Shown: positions 27,243-35,757 of the stretch, one piece after another
How the letters are laid out: each line of letters opens with the position of its first letter
How positions within the stretch are numbered: position 1 is the first letter of the stretch
Assembly (NCBI GenBank): GCA_913778085.1
Contig: CAJYXJ010000028.1
Span: 1-64,000, forward strand
Origin: an uncultured Chryseobacterium sp.
GTDB lineage: Bacteria > Bacteroidota > Bacteroidia > Flavobacteriales > Weeksellaceae
Length of the DNA stretch: 64,000 nucleotides
Direction of reading: 5' to 3'
Notes under the pieces: model-generated
Seen by the model: only the letters and a program-made list of their open reading frames with translations
What the model was told of the DNA's origin: nothing
Database searches by the model: none
Translations under genes and position numbers: made by a program

Positions 27243-27501
27243 CGATAAGTATCGGAAATAAATATATGAGATAATGCATAAATTTCGGCTATTCTTTTTT
27301 TATACAATCAATTTCAGCACAAATATCTAGTAATCCTCTTATTCGGTAATCTTATTTTTTATGATAAGTAGGGGTGGTTGAGAAAGCATCTCAGGTTGTC
27401 ATAATCATATAATTTACAAATTTCATCCTCTGCTTTTGTAAAATTCTTTGTCATCTAGATTCTTTCTTTTACTTTTAGAAATGTTGCAAGGACATTTATT
27501 A

Positions 27502-29883
27502 ATGAACAAAAAATCGCTGATATGTATTTTGGGTTTTGGCTCACTCGCTTTCGGGCAGGTGAACAAGACTGTAAGTTATTTTCCGCTGAATCAGGTTATG
27601 CTGTCAGAAAGTGTTTTCAGCAGAGCGATGCAGACGGATAAAAATTATGTGATGTCTATGGATCCCGACCGTCTGCTTTCACCTTACCTCAAGGAAGCGG
27701 GTCTTAATCCTGAAAAGCAGAATTACCCGAACTGGGAAAATACAGGTCTGGATGGCCACATCGGCGGACATTATCTCTCTGCATTGGCATTGATGTACGC
27801 TTCTACCGGCGATGCAAAAGTAAAACAGCGCCTTGATTATATGGTCAATCAACTGGAACGCTGCCAAGACCTTTCCGGAAACGGCTATATTTCCGGGGTT
27901 CCGAACGGTAAAAAGATCTGGAAGGAAATTGCGGAAGGCAACATCCGGTCCTCATCATTTGGGCTGAACGACCGCTGGGTTCCTTTATATAATATCCATA
28001 AAACTTATTCAGGACTACGCGATGCCTATTGGTACGCTGGAAGTGAAAAGGCAAAAAAGATGCTGATCCGGTTGACAGACTGGATGGCCAATGAAGTATC
28101 CGGACTTTCCGACGAACAGATCCAGGATATGCTCAGGAGCGAGCACGGTGGGCTGAATGAAGTCTTCGCCGATGTATACGACATTACAAAAGATAAAAAA
28201 TACCTTCAGCTGGCACACCGGTTTTCCCATCAGGCGATCCTGAACCCGCTGCTGAACGGTGAAGATAAACTTACGGGAATCCACGCCAATACGCAGATCC
28301 CCAAAGTGATCGGTTTCAAACGCATTGCCGATCTGGAACATAATCAGGAGTGGAATAGTGCTGCCGATTTTTTCTGGAACAACGTTACGCACAAACGTTC
28401 TTCGATCATCGGAGGGAACAGCGTAAGTGAACATTTTAACCCGACAAATGATTTCAGCAGCATGATCAAAAGTATTGAAGGTCCCGAAACCTGTAATACT
28501 TATAATATGCTGAAACTTACAAAACAGCTTTTCGCCACTCTGCCCAAATCCTATTATATGGATTATTACGAGCGGGCACTGTACAATCATATCCTTTCCA
28601 CAGAGAATCATGAAAAAGGCGGTTTCGTCTATTTCACGCCGATGCGTCCCGGTCATTACCGGGTATATTCGCAGCCGCAGACCAGCTTCTGGTGCTGCGT
28701 AGGATCGGGAATGGAAAACCACGCCAAATACGGCGAAATGATTTACGCACATTCGGATCAGGACCTGTATGTGAATTTATTTATTCCGTCCACTTTACAA
28801 TGGTCAGAGAAAAAAGTAATGCTGCGTCAGATCAATAATTTTCCTGAAAATCCGGAAACAAAACTGGTTTTTGATCTTGCCGGAAATTCGGTACTGAATC
28901 TTAAACTCCGGTCTCCGGAATGGGCAACGCCTTCGGAAGTGAAAATCCTAATTAACGGCAAACTGCAAAGCGTACAGCCTGATGCAGACGGCTATTATAC
29001 CCTGACGAAAAAATGGAAAAAAGGAGATACGGTGGAAATGAAGCTGCCGATGCGCCTAACCGCAGAACAGCTGCCGGATCACTCGGATTATTATGCCTTT
29101 AAATATGGTCCTGTTGTTCTTGCTGCTCCTTATGGAAAGGAAAACCAGCAGGGGCTTCTGGCGGATGACAGCCGCGGCGGACATATTGCCCACGGTCCGC
29201 AGATTCCTTTAAATGAAATTCCTTTAATCGAAGGAAATGCTTCTGAAGTCCTGAACCATGTACAGCCGGTAAGCGGTAAAAACCTTTCGTTCAGCATCAG
29301 CGGGTTATATCCTTCTGAAAAATTTACCAAAGGGCTTCAGCTGGTTCCGTTTTACACCATTCAGGAAGAACGGTATATCCTGTACTGGCCGCAGGCAGAT
29401 CGCAATAAAATAGAAATCGTACAGAAGCAGAGAGCACAGGAAGAAGCCGAAACAAGAAAGCTTGACCAGATTACCATTGATAAGATCCAGTTGGGAGAAC
29501 AGCAGCCGGAATCCGATCATTTCTTTGAAAGTAAGGATTCTAATACGGGATATATGGAAGACCGCCATTTCCGGGATGCCAAAGGCTGGTTCAGCTACCG
29601 CATGAAGAACCCAGGAAAAAATGCAGCTTTCCTGTATGTTATGTATTTTGACAACAATGCCGGACGTATACTGAGTGCCGAAATCAACGGGAAAAAAGTC
29701 GTCGCTAAAAAACTCGAAGGCAAAGCCGGGAATGCACCGCAGTATATGCTTTTACCAATACCCGATTCTGAAAAAAATAAAGAAGATCTTACTGTAAAAT
29801 TCTTTGCAGAAGATCAGGCCGTGACCTCAAGAATCATTGAAGTCAGGCTTCTTACCCAAAACTATGAAAAATCCATCAGGTAA
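27502..29883 (+). CDS. GH127-type beta-L-arabinofuranosidase
   Basis: A 793-residue exported glycosidase (DUF1680 family). I choose 27502 because MNKKSLICILGFGSLAFGQ is a proper signal peptide; the frame extends to 27448 without family resemblance. The zinc/cysteine catalytic site is visible: E329 and C331 in GPETCNTYNMLKLT, and C398 and C399 in SFWCCVGSGMENH; in the family the first Cys of the CC pair is the nucleophile (family knowledge). Beta-sandwich domains follow the (alpha/alpha)6 barrel. It would release beta-linked L-arabinofuranose, although DUF1680 relatives include other activities. It opens a six-gene run to 37791; the next gene starts 20 bp on. Confidence 0.82.
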   Translation: MNKKSLICILGFGSLAFGQVNKTVSYFPLNQVMLSESVFSRAMQTDKNYVMSMDPDRLLSPYLKEAGLNPEKQNYPNWENTGLDGHIGGHYLSALALMYASTGDAKVKQRLDYMVNQLERCQDLSGNGYISGVPNGKKIWKEIAEGNIRSSSFGLNDRWVPLYNIHKTYSGLRDAYWYAGSEKAKKMLIRLTDWMANEVSGLSDEQIQDMLRSEHGGLNEVFADVYDITKDKKYLQLAHRFSHQAILNPLLNGEDKLTGIHANTQIPKVIGFKRIADLEHNQEWNSAADFFWNNVTHKRSSIIGGNSVSEHFNPTNDFSSMIKSIEGPETCNTYNMLKLTKQLFATLPKSYYMDYYERALYNHILSTENHEKGGFVYFTPMRPGHYRVYSQPQTSFWCCVGSGMENHAKYGEMIYAHSDQDLYVNLFIPSTLQWSEKKVMLRQINNFPENPETKLVFDLAGNSVLNLKLRSPEWATPSEVKILINGKLQSVQPDADGYYTLTKKWKKGDTVEMKLPMRLTAEQLPDHSDYYAFKYGPVVLAAPYGKENQQGLLADDSRGGHIAHGPQIPLNEIPLIEGNASEVLNHVQPVSGKNLSFSISGLYPSEKFTKGLQLVPFYTIQEERYILYWPQADRNKIEIVQKQRAQEEAETRKLDQITIDKIQLGEQQPESDHFFESKDSNTGYMEDRHFRDAKGWFSYRMKNPGKNAAFLYVMYFDNNAGRILSAEINGKKVVAKKLEGKAGNAPQYMLLPIPDSEKNKEDLTVKFFAEDQAVTSRIIEVRLLTQNYEKSIR

Positions 29884-29903
29884 TTTAAATAACAGTTCAC
29901 TCC

Positions 29904-31823
29904 ATGAATATCCATAAATCAAAAACCGCTTCTTTTCTTATTGTCAGCATTTTCAGCCTGTCCATGATGGAAGCCAAAGTAAAGCTTCCTGCCCTGGTTT
30001 CGGACGGGATGATCCTGCAACGGAATATGCCGCTGAAAATCTGGGGATCTGCCGATGCTGGTGAAAAGGTAAATGTTAAATTTTTAAATAAAACCTACAC
30101 GACCAGCGCCGATAAAAGCGGGAACTGGAACATCATGCTTCCCGAACTGAAAGCCGGCGGACCATACGTGATGACGATCAATGAGATCACATTGAAAGAT
30201 ATCCTGATCGGTGATGTATGGGTAGCTTCCGGACAATCCAATATGGAGCTTCCGATGCGCAGGCTGACCCCTCTCTATGGTGAAGAGATAAAGAAGGCAA
30301 ATAATAAAAACATCCGGTTCTTCACAGTACCTCAAAAATACAATTTCAAAACTCCGCAGACGGAACTCGACGGCGGTAAATGGCAATCTACCGATCCGCA
30401 GACCATTCTGGATTTTTCAGGAGTAGCATATTTTTTTGCCAAAGAAATCAATGCCGAAGATAAAGTTCCGGTGGGAATCATCCATACCAGCCTCGGAGGA
30501 TCTCCGGTACAGGCCTGGATGGACACGAATTCCCTGAAAAAATATCCCGAATATCTGGAGGAAGCCAAAAAATGGCAGAATGATGACCTGATTAAATCCA
30601 CCGAATCCGGTGAGCAGGCAGCCAGCAGAGCCTGGTATACCGAACTTGATCAGAATGATCCCGGACTGGCACAGCATTGGGAAAAAGCGGATGTCGATGA
30701 CTCCGGATGGAAAACCCTGAAGGTTCCGGGATCATGGGAAGATCAGGAAGGATCTTTTGACGGAACGGTTTGGCTGAGAAAAGAAATCAATGTACCGGCA
30801 GGATCAGCCGGGAAATCAGCTTTTTTAAATTTAGGAAGGATTAAAGATGCCGATGTTACTTACATCAATGGCGTAAAAGTCGGTAATGTAACCTATGAAT
30901 ATCCGCCACGCTGGTACGACATTCCAGCAGGTGTACTGAAGGACGGAAAGAACATCATTACCGTCCGCATCACCAACGGAAATGGAAGAGGGCAGTTCAT
31001 TGCCGACAAACCGTACTACCTGGAAGTCGGAGGTCAGAAAATAGACCTTACCGGAAACTGGAAATATAAAGTCGGGGCAAAAATGTCGAGAGTTGCTCCC
31101 GGGCAGACCTTCATTCGCTGGAAACCGACCGGACTGTACAATTCGATGATCAATCCGCTGACCAATTATAAAGTAAAAGGATTCCTCTGGTACCAGGGAG
31201 AAAGCAATACCGGAAAACCGAAAGAATACGGCAACCTGCTGACGACCATGATTACCGACTGGCGCAACAAATGGAATGAGCAAAACGCACCGTTCCTGAT
31301 TGTGCAGCTGGCCAACTTTATGGAAACCAAGAGCCAGCCGGTTGAAAGCAACTGGGCCGAGCTGAGGGATCAGCAGCGCCTGGTTTCCCAGACCGTTCCG
31401 AATACCGGACTGGCCGTAACCATCGATGTAGGAGAGTGGAATGACATCCATCCGCTGAATAAAAAAGCAGTCGGTGACCGTCTGGCTTTCCAGGCTTTGA
31501 AAATAGCCGATAAAAAGAATATTACAGCAGACGGACCGGTGTACCAGTCGATGAAGACGGAAGGAAATAAAATCATACTTTCTTTCAAAACCGGAACAGA
31601 TGATCTTGCAGGAGTAGCCGAACTGAAAGGCTTTGCCATCAAAAATTCAGATGGAAGCTGGGCCTGGGCTAAAGCAAAAGTCGAAAACAAAAAAGTTGTT
31701 GTCTGGAACGATGATGTTAAAAATCCGGTAGCCGTACGCTATGACTGGGCCGACAATCCGGACGGCAACCTCAAAAACACAGCCGGGCTTCCTGCGTCAC
31801 CTTTTACAACAGAAAAAAATTAA
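29904..31823 (+). CDS. SGNH acetylesterase (sialate O-acetylesterase/CE20-like)
   Basis: A 639-residue exported esterase, signal peptide about residues 1-24. The nucleophile is S112 in WVASGQSNMELPM, a block III motif is FLWYQGESNT, and the Asp/His pair is D514 and H516 in WNDIHPLNKK. Between the SGNH halves, residues about 235-385 form an inserted jelly-roll-like domain (GWKTLKVPGSW, then VWLRKEINVPAG), the arrangement of CE20-type hemicellulose acetylesterases (family knowledge). In this operon the most likely substrate is acetyl on xylan oligosaccharides rather than sialic acid. It lies 20 bp after GH127 and 20 bp before the GPH symporter, clearly co-transcribed. Confidence 0.8.
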   Translation: MNIHKSKTASFLIVSIFSLSMMEAKVKLPALVSDGMILQRNMPLKIWGSADAGEKVNVKFLNKTYTTSADKSGNWNIMLPELKAGGPYVMTINEITLKDILIGDVWVASGQSNMELPMRRLTPLYGEEIKKANNKNIRFFTVPQKYNFKTPQTELDGGKWQSTDPQTILDFSGVAYFFAKEINAEDKVPVGIIHTSLGGSPVQAWMDTNSLKKYPEYLEEAKKWQNDDLIKSTESGEQAASRAWYTELDQNDPGLAQHWEKADVDDSGWKTLKVPGSWEDQEGSFDGTVWLRKEINVPAGSAGKSAFLNLGRIKDADVTYINGVKVGNVTYEYPPRWYDIPAGVLKDGKNIITVRITNGNGRGQFIADKPYYLEVGGQKIDLTGNWKYKVGAKMSRVAPGQTFIRWKPTGLYNSMINPLTNYKVKGFLWYQGESNTGKPKEYGNLLTTMITDWRNKWNEQNAPFLIVQLANFMETKSQPVESNWAELRDQQRLVSQTVPNTGLAVTIDVGEWNDIHPLNKKAVGDRLAFQALKIADKKNITADGPVYQSMKTEGNKIILSFKTGTDDLAGVAELKGFAIKNSDGSWAWAKAKVENKKVVVWNDDVKNPVAVRYDWADNPDGNLKNTAGLPASPFTTEKN

Positions 31824-31843
31824 TTTAATCCTCATATTTAAAA

Positions 31844-33298
31844 ATGAATAATCATCCACAGAAAATATCAGTATCCGAAAAGATAGGCTACAGCTTAGGT
31901 GACCTTGCGGCCAACCTTGTTTTTCAGACCCTGGTTACGTACCTCGCTTATTTTTATACCGATATTTACGGACTCAAGCCGGAAGATGCTTCCATCATTA
32001 CCCTGATTGTAGGTCTCATCGCAGGATTCGGATTCAATCCGGTAATCGGCGCATTGGCAGACCGGACCAAAACCAAATGGGGAAAATTCCGTCCGTGGAT
32101 TTTATTTACAGCTGTTCCTTTGGGAATTGCTGCTCTTCTTGCCTTCAGCACACCCGGTTTTTCATATAAAGGAAAAATGATCTATGCCGCAATTACCTAT
32201 TCCTTGCTTTTATTACTGTATGCGGCCAACAACCTGCCGTATGCCGCATTGAGCGGGGTAATTACCGGAGACATGGGAGAACGTAACAGTATTTCTTCCT
32301 ACCGTTTCGTAGCGGTGATGTTTGCCCAGTTCTTCGTGCAGGTATTTATGCTTCCGATCATCCTGTCCGCAGGGCATGGCGACAAAGCAGCCGGTATTGA
32401 AACGGTAATGACCTGGCTGGCCATCATTGGCTCGGTAATGCTGCTGATTACTTTTTTCACGACGAAAGAAAGGATCATCCCGACCTCCGATCAGAAATCA
32501 AGCCTGAAAGAAGACCTGAAAGACCTTTCCAGAAATAAGCCGTGGATCATCATGCTTACCGTAACGGCCTTAATTTTTATTACATTGGCGATGAAGGGAG
32601 GTTCTTATGTGTACTATTTCAACAATTACGTGGATGAACCGGCTTTGGCCTCTTTCATTTCACCGATCACCAACTTTTTTAATTCCATCGGAATGAATTT
32701 CTTCGGGGAAGACCCGAGGTCAGCAGGATTCGGTTTGTTCAACGCAGGAGGGATCATCATGATGATTGTGGGGATTACCTTTTCTAAAAAATTTGCTGAT
32801 AAATACGGTAAAAGAGATGCATTTATTGCTTCCCTCTTTATTTCGACCTTATTTATTGTTGCTTTTATCTTCTATCCGCCCAAATCGGTAGGATTAATGT
32901 TCCTGTCACAGATTCTTCACGGATTCTTTTACGGGATCAGCACCCCGCTTCTTTGGGCCATGATTGCCGATGTAGCCGACTATTCCGAATGGAAAAACAA
33001 CCGACGCGCCACGGCGATTATTTTCTCAGCCATGATGGTCGGATTAAAAGTTGGATTGAGCATCGGAAGCTCATTGGTTTCTTCAATCATCGGGCATTAC
33101 GGCTATATTTCTTCGGAAGGAGCCGAAAACGTAATCCAGCCGGAAACCGTAGCGGCGGGAGCCAAAATGCTGGTGAGTATTTTCCCGTCTATTCCGTTCT
33201 TCCTGTCCTGTGGCCTGCTGTTTTTCTATAAAATCAATAAGAAAATGGAAGTTCAGATCGAACGTGACCTTAAAGAAAGAAGAAGAAAAGAGGATTGA
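31844..33298 (+). CDS. GPH-family glycoside:cation symporter (MFS)
   Basis: A 484-residue inner-membrane transporter with about 12 hydrophobic segments. The N-terminus EKIGYSLGDLAANLVFQT and the loop DRTKTKWGKFRPWIL are the signature of glycoside-pentoside-hexuronide symporters (MelB, XylP type). The position between an acetylesterase and a GH10 xylanase suggests import of xylo-oligosaccharides or xylosides (inference). This would explain the presence of a signal-less GH43 in the same operon, which could act on the imported sugar. A 114-bp gap with two short repeats precedes the GH10 gene. Confidence 0.87.
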   Translation: MNNHPQKISVSEKIGYSLGDLAANLVFQTLVTYLAYFYTDIYGLKPEDASIITLIVGLIAGFGFNPVIGALADRTKTKWGKFRPWILFTAVPLGIAALLAFSTPGFSYKGKMIYAAITYSLLLLLYAANNLPYAALSGVITGDMGERNSISSYRFVAVMFAQFFVQVFMLPIILSAGHGDKAAGIETVMTWLAIIGSVMLLITFFTTKERIIPTSDQKSSLKEDLKDLSRNKPWIIMLTVTALIFITLAMKGGSYVYYFNNYVDEPALASFISPITNFFNSIGMNFFGEDPRSAGFGLFNAGGIIMMIVGITFSKKFADKYGKRDAFIASLFISTLFIVAFIFYPPKSVGLMFLSQILHGFFYGISTPLLWAMIADVADYSEWKNNRRATAIIFSAMMVGLKVGLSIGSSLVSSIIGHYGYISSEGAENVIQPETVAAGAKMLVSIFPSIPFFLSCGLLFFYKINKKMEVQIERDLKERRRKED

Positions 33299-33315
33299 TA
33301 ATGAGATTATGCTTT

Positions 33316-33392
33316 AAGTTCCGTAGGAGCGACCTGTTAATAGCAAAAATAGGAAAAGTTCATCAAGCCTCGTAGAGGCGACCTGTTAATAG
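33316..33392. repeat. Tandem CGTAGAGGCGACCTGTTAATAG repeats
   Basis: Two related units, CCGTAGGAGCGACCTGTTAA and CTCGTAGAGGCGACCTGTTA, are spaced about 50 bp apart between the GPH and GH10 genes. A third unit (CTCGTAGAGGTGACCTGTTC) is at 39878-39897. They are dispersed Bacteroidota-type intergenic repeats. Confidence 0.6.
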
Positions 33393-33412
33393 ATAAATTA
33401 TAAAAAATAATT

Positions 33413-34531
33413 ATGAAGAAAGCCATTGCAGTATTAGGAATTTTAGCCCTCACGGTTTCGTGTAAAACGGCACAGACCGCATCAGGCGATTCCCTGAAAG
33501 ATGCCTTTAAAAATAAATTCTACATCGGAACGGCTATGAGCCTTCCGCAGATCGACGGGACGGATGTAAAATCCGACGATATCATCAGAAAGCAGTTCAG
33601 TTCCATTGTGGCCGAAAACTGTATGAAATCCATGTTTATCCAGCCGCAGGAAGGTCAGTTTTTCTTTGGTGACGCCGATAAATTCGTGGCTTTTGGAGAG
33701 AAAAACAAAATGTTCATCATCGGGCATACGCTGATCTGGCATTCCCAGTTGCCGAAATGGTTTTTCGTAGGCAAAGACGGCAAAGATGTTTCCCCGGAAG
33801 TCCTGAAACAGCGGATGAAGAGCCATATTTCCACTTTGGTGGGTCGGTACAAAGGCCGGGTAAAAGGCTGGGATGTCGTGAATGAAGCTATTATGGAGGA
33901 TGGAACCTACAGGAAATCTAAGTTTTACGAAATCCTGGGCGAAGAATTTATTCCGCTTGCTTTCCAGTACGCACAGGAAGCAGATCCGAATGCCGAACTT
34001 TATTACAATGATTACAATGAATGGTTTCCGGAAAAAGTAAAAACCGTTACCAGAATTGTTAAGGATTTAAGATCAAGAGGAATAAGGATCGATGGAGTAG
34101 GCATGCAGACCCACGTAGGGCTCGACAATCCGAAACTGGAAGAATATGAAAAAGCCATCACCGATTACGCGGCAGCCGGAGTAAAGGTCAATGTTACCGA
34201 AATGGAAATCAGCGCCTTGCCTTCACCTTGGGGAACTTCAGCCAATGTTTCCGACAAAGTGGAATACGAAGCGAAAATGAATCCTTACACCAAAGGGCTT
34301 CCTGAAAACGTTCAGAAAGAATGGGAAACCCGGTACCTGGATTTCTTCAGGATGTTCATCAAGCATCAGGACCAGATCAGACGTGTTACGTTGTGGGGCG
34401 TTACCGATAACCAATCCTGGAAAAACGATTTCCCGGTAAGAGGCAGAACCGATTATCCGCTTCTTTTCGACCGTAATTACCAGGCAAAACCGGTAGTGGA
34501 GAAAATCATTGAATTAACAAAAGAAAAATAA
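33413..34531 (+). CDS. GH10 endo-1,4-beta-xylanase, lipoprotein
   Basis: A 372-residue xylanase. The N-terminus has a lipobox with Cys17 (LALTVSC), so it is anchored to a membrane. The GH10 barrel shows the acid/base E158 in [12 protein letters not shown] and the nucleophile E263 in VNVTEMEIS, with [12 protein letters not shown] near residue 105. The length fits a single catalytic domain without a binding module. It would cut the xylan backbone, complementing the secreted GH30. It lies inside the GH127-GH67 operon; two 33-bp palindromes separate it from GH43. Confidence 0.93.
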   Translation: MKKAIAVLGILALTVSCKTAQTASGDSLKDAFKNKFYIGTAMSLPQIDGTDVKSDDIIRKQFSSIVAENCMKSMFIQPQEGQFFFGDADKFVAFGEKNKMFIIGHTLIWHSQLPKWFFVGKDGKDVSPEVLKQRMKSHISTLVGRYKGRVKGWDVVNEAIMEDGTYRKSKFYEILGEEFIPLAFQYAQEADPNAELYYNDYNEWFPEKVKTVTRIVKDLRSRGIRIDGVGMQTHVGLDNPKLEEYEKAITDYAAAGVKVNVTEMEISALPSPWGTSANVSDKVEYEAKMNPYTKGLPENVQKEWETRYLDFFRMFIKHQDQIRRVTLWGVTDNQSWKNDFPVRGRTDYPLLFDRNYQAKPVVEKIIELTKEK

Positions 34532-34544
34532 TCATTTGTCAGCC

Positions 34545-34577
34545 AAACCTCATAGGTTTCTAAAACCTATGAGGTTT
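34545..34577. repeat. 33-bp palindrome, copy 5
   Basis: The same AAACCTCATAGGTTT arm as copies 2 and 3, located in the GH10-GH43 gap. Confidence 0.72.
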
Positions 34578-34591
34578 AGCAAACGCACAAC

Positions 34592-34624
34592 AAATCTTCA
34601 AGGTTTTCAAAACCTTAAAGATTT
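34592..34624. repeat. 33-bp palindrome, copy 6
   Basis: The same 33-bp plan with different arms (left arm AAATCTTCAAGGTTTT, one mismatch), only 14 bp after copy 5. Confidence 0.65.
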
Positions 34625-34660
34625 ATAAATAATTTATTATCAAAAAAATCCGAATAAAAA

Positions 34661-35635
34661 ATGAACAAAGCAAAATACCTTTTCCCGAAAGATTATATGG
34701 CGGATCCTTCCGTACACGTTTTTGAAGGCAAACTGTATATCTATCCTTCCCATGACCGTGAAAGCGGCATTGAAGAAAACGACAACGGCGACCATTTCGA
34801 TATGAATGATTACCATGTTTTTTCCCTTGATAATATGGAAAACGGTGAAATTACGGACCACGGCGTAGTGCTTTCGGTAGAGGATATTCCATGGTCGGGA
34901 AGACAGTTATGGGATTGCGATGTCGCCCATAAAGACGGTAAGTACTATATGTATTTTCCGCTGAAAGATAAAAACGATATTTTCAGGATCGGTGTAGCGG
35001 TAAGCGACAAGCCGTACGGGCCTTTCGTTCCGGAAAAACATCCGATGATGGGAAGCTACAGCATCGATCCCTGCCTTTTTGAGGATGGCGGAAAGCATTA
35101 TATGTACTTCGGAGGCATCTGGGGCGGACAGTTGCAGCGTTACCGAAACAACAAAGCCTTAGAATCTGCCGTGATCCCGAATGATAACGAGCCGGCGATC
35201 CCATCAAAAGTTGTGATGTTGAGCGACGATATGCTGGAATTCGGTGAAGAGCCGAAAGACGTGATGATCCTTGACGAAAACGGAAACCAACTGCTTCACG
35301 GTGATAAGCACCGCTTTTTTGAAGCTTCGTGGATGCACAAATACAATGGCAAATATTACTTCTCCTATTCCACAGGAGATACCCACCTGATCTGCTATGC
35401 AACCGGTGATAATCCATATGGACCGTTTACGTTCCAAGGGGAAATCCTGACGCCGGTTGTCGGCTGGACCACCCACCACAGCATTGTGGAATTTGAAGGG
35501 AAATGGTATCTGTTCTTCCACGATTCCGTTCCGAGCGGCGGAAGAACGTTGCTGAGAAGCATGAAAGTCGTTGAAATCGAATATGATAACGACGGCAAAA
35601 TAAAAACCATAGAAGGGATGGAAGAAAATCAGTAA
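34661..35635 (+). CDS. GH43 beta-xylosidase/arabinofuranosidase (cytoplasmic)
   Basis: A 324-residue five-bladed propeller enzyme without a signal peptide (MNKAKYLFPKDYMADPSVHV). The catalytic triad is visible: D15 (base, MADPSVHV), D136 (YSIDPCLF) and E221 (acid, FFEASWMHK). The short single-domain form with this N-terminus resembles GH43 subfamily 1, which has xylosidase and arabinofuranosidase members (family knowledge). Its lack of a signal, amid exported partners, suggests that it acts on oligosaccharides brought in by the GPH symporter encoded two genes upstream. The next gene is a GH67. Confidence 0.88.
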   Translation: MNKAKYLFPKDYMADPSVHVFEGKLYIYPSHDRESGIEENDNGDHFDMNDYHVFSLDNMENGEITDHGVVLSVEDIPWSGRQLWDCDVAHKDGKYYMYFPLKDKNDIFRIGVAVSDKPYGPFVPEKHPMMGSYSIDPCLFEDGGKHYMYFGGIWGGQLQRYRNNKALESAVIPNDNEPAIPSKVVMLSDDMLEFGEEPKDVMILDENGNQLLHGDKHRFFEASWMHKYNGKYYFSYSTGDTHLICYATGDNPYGPFTFQGEILTPVVGWTTHHSIVEFEGKWYLFFHDSVPSGGRTLLRSMKVVEIEYDNDGKIKTIEGMEENQ

Positions 35636-35648
35636 TCTTGGATCAACT

Positions 35649-35673
35649 TTGTCAGGGCTCATAGCCCTGACAA
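35649..35673. repeat. Intercistronic hairpin between GH43 and GH67
   Basis: An 11-bp perfect stem, TTGTCAGGGCT with AGCCCTGACAA, with a 3-nt loop. There is no T-run. Unlike the 33-bp family in sequence, but placed the same way. Confidence 0.6.
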
Positions 35674-35757
35674 GTTCCAACAGCCATAGGTGAAACCTCT
35701 GGAAAAATATAGCAGGCAAACCCTGTTCAATTCAATTCAAAATTAAAATAAATCCCG

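Noticed and set aside
31449-31820. Sialic acid metabolism locus suggested by the sialate O-acetylesterase resemblance
   Set aside because: No neuraminidase, lyase or sialic acid transporter is nearby; the neighbours are xylan enzymes.
5508-34624. CRISPR array from the repeated palindromes
   Set aside because: The elements are dispersed over 29 kb, not regularly spaced, and no cas genes are present.
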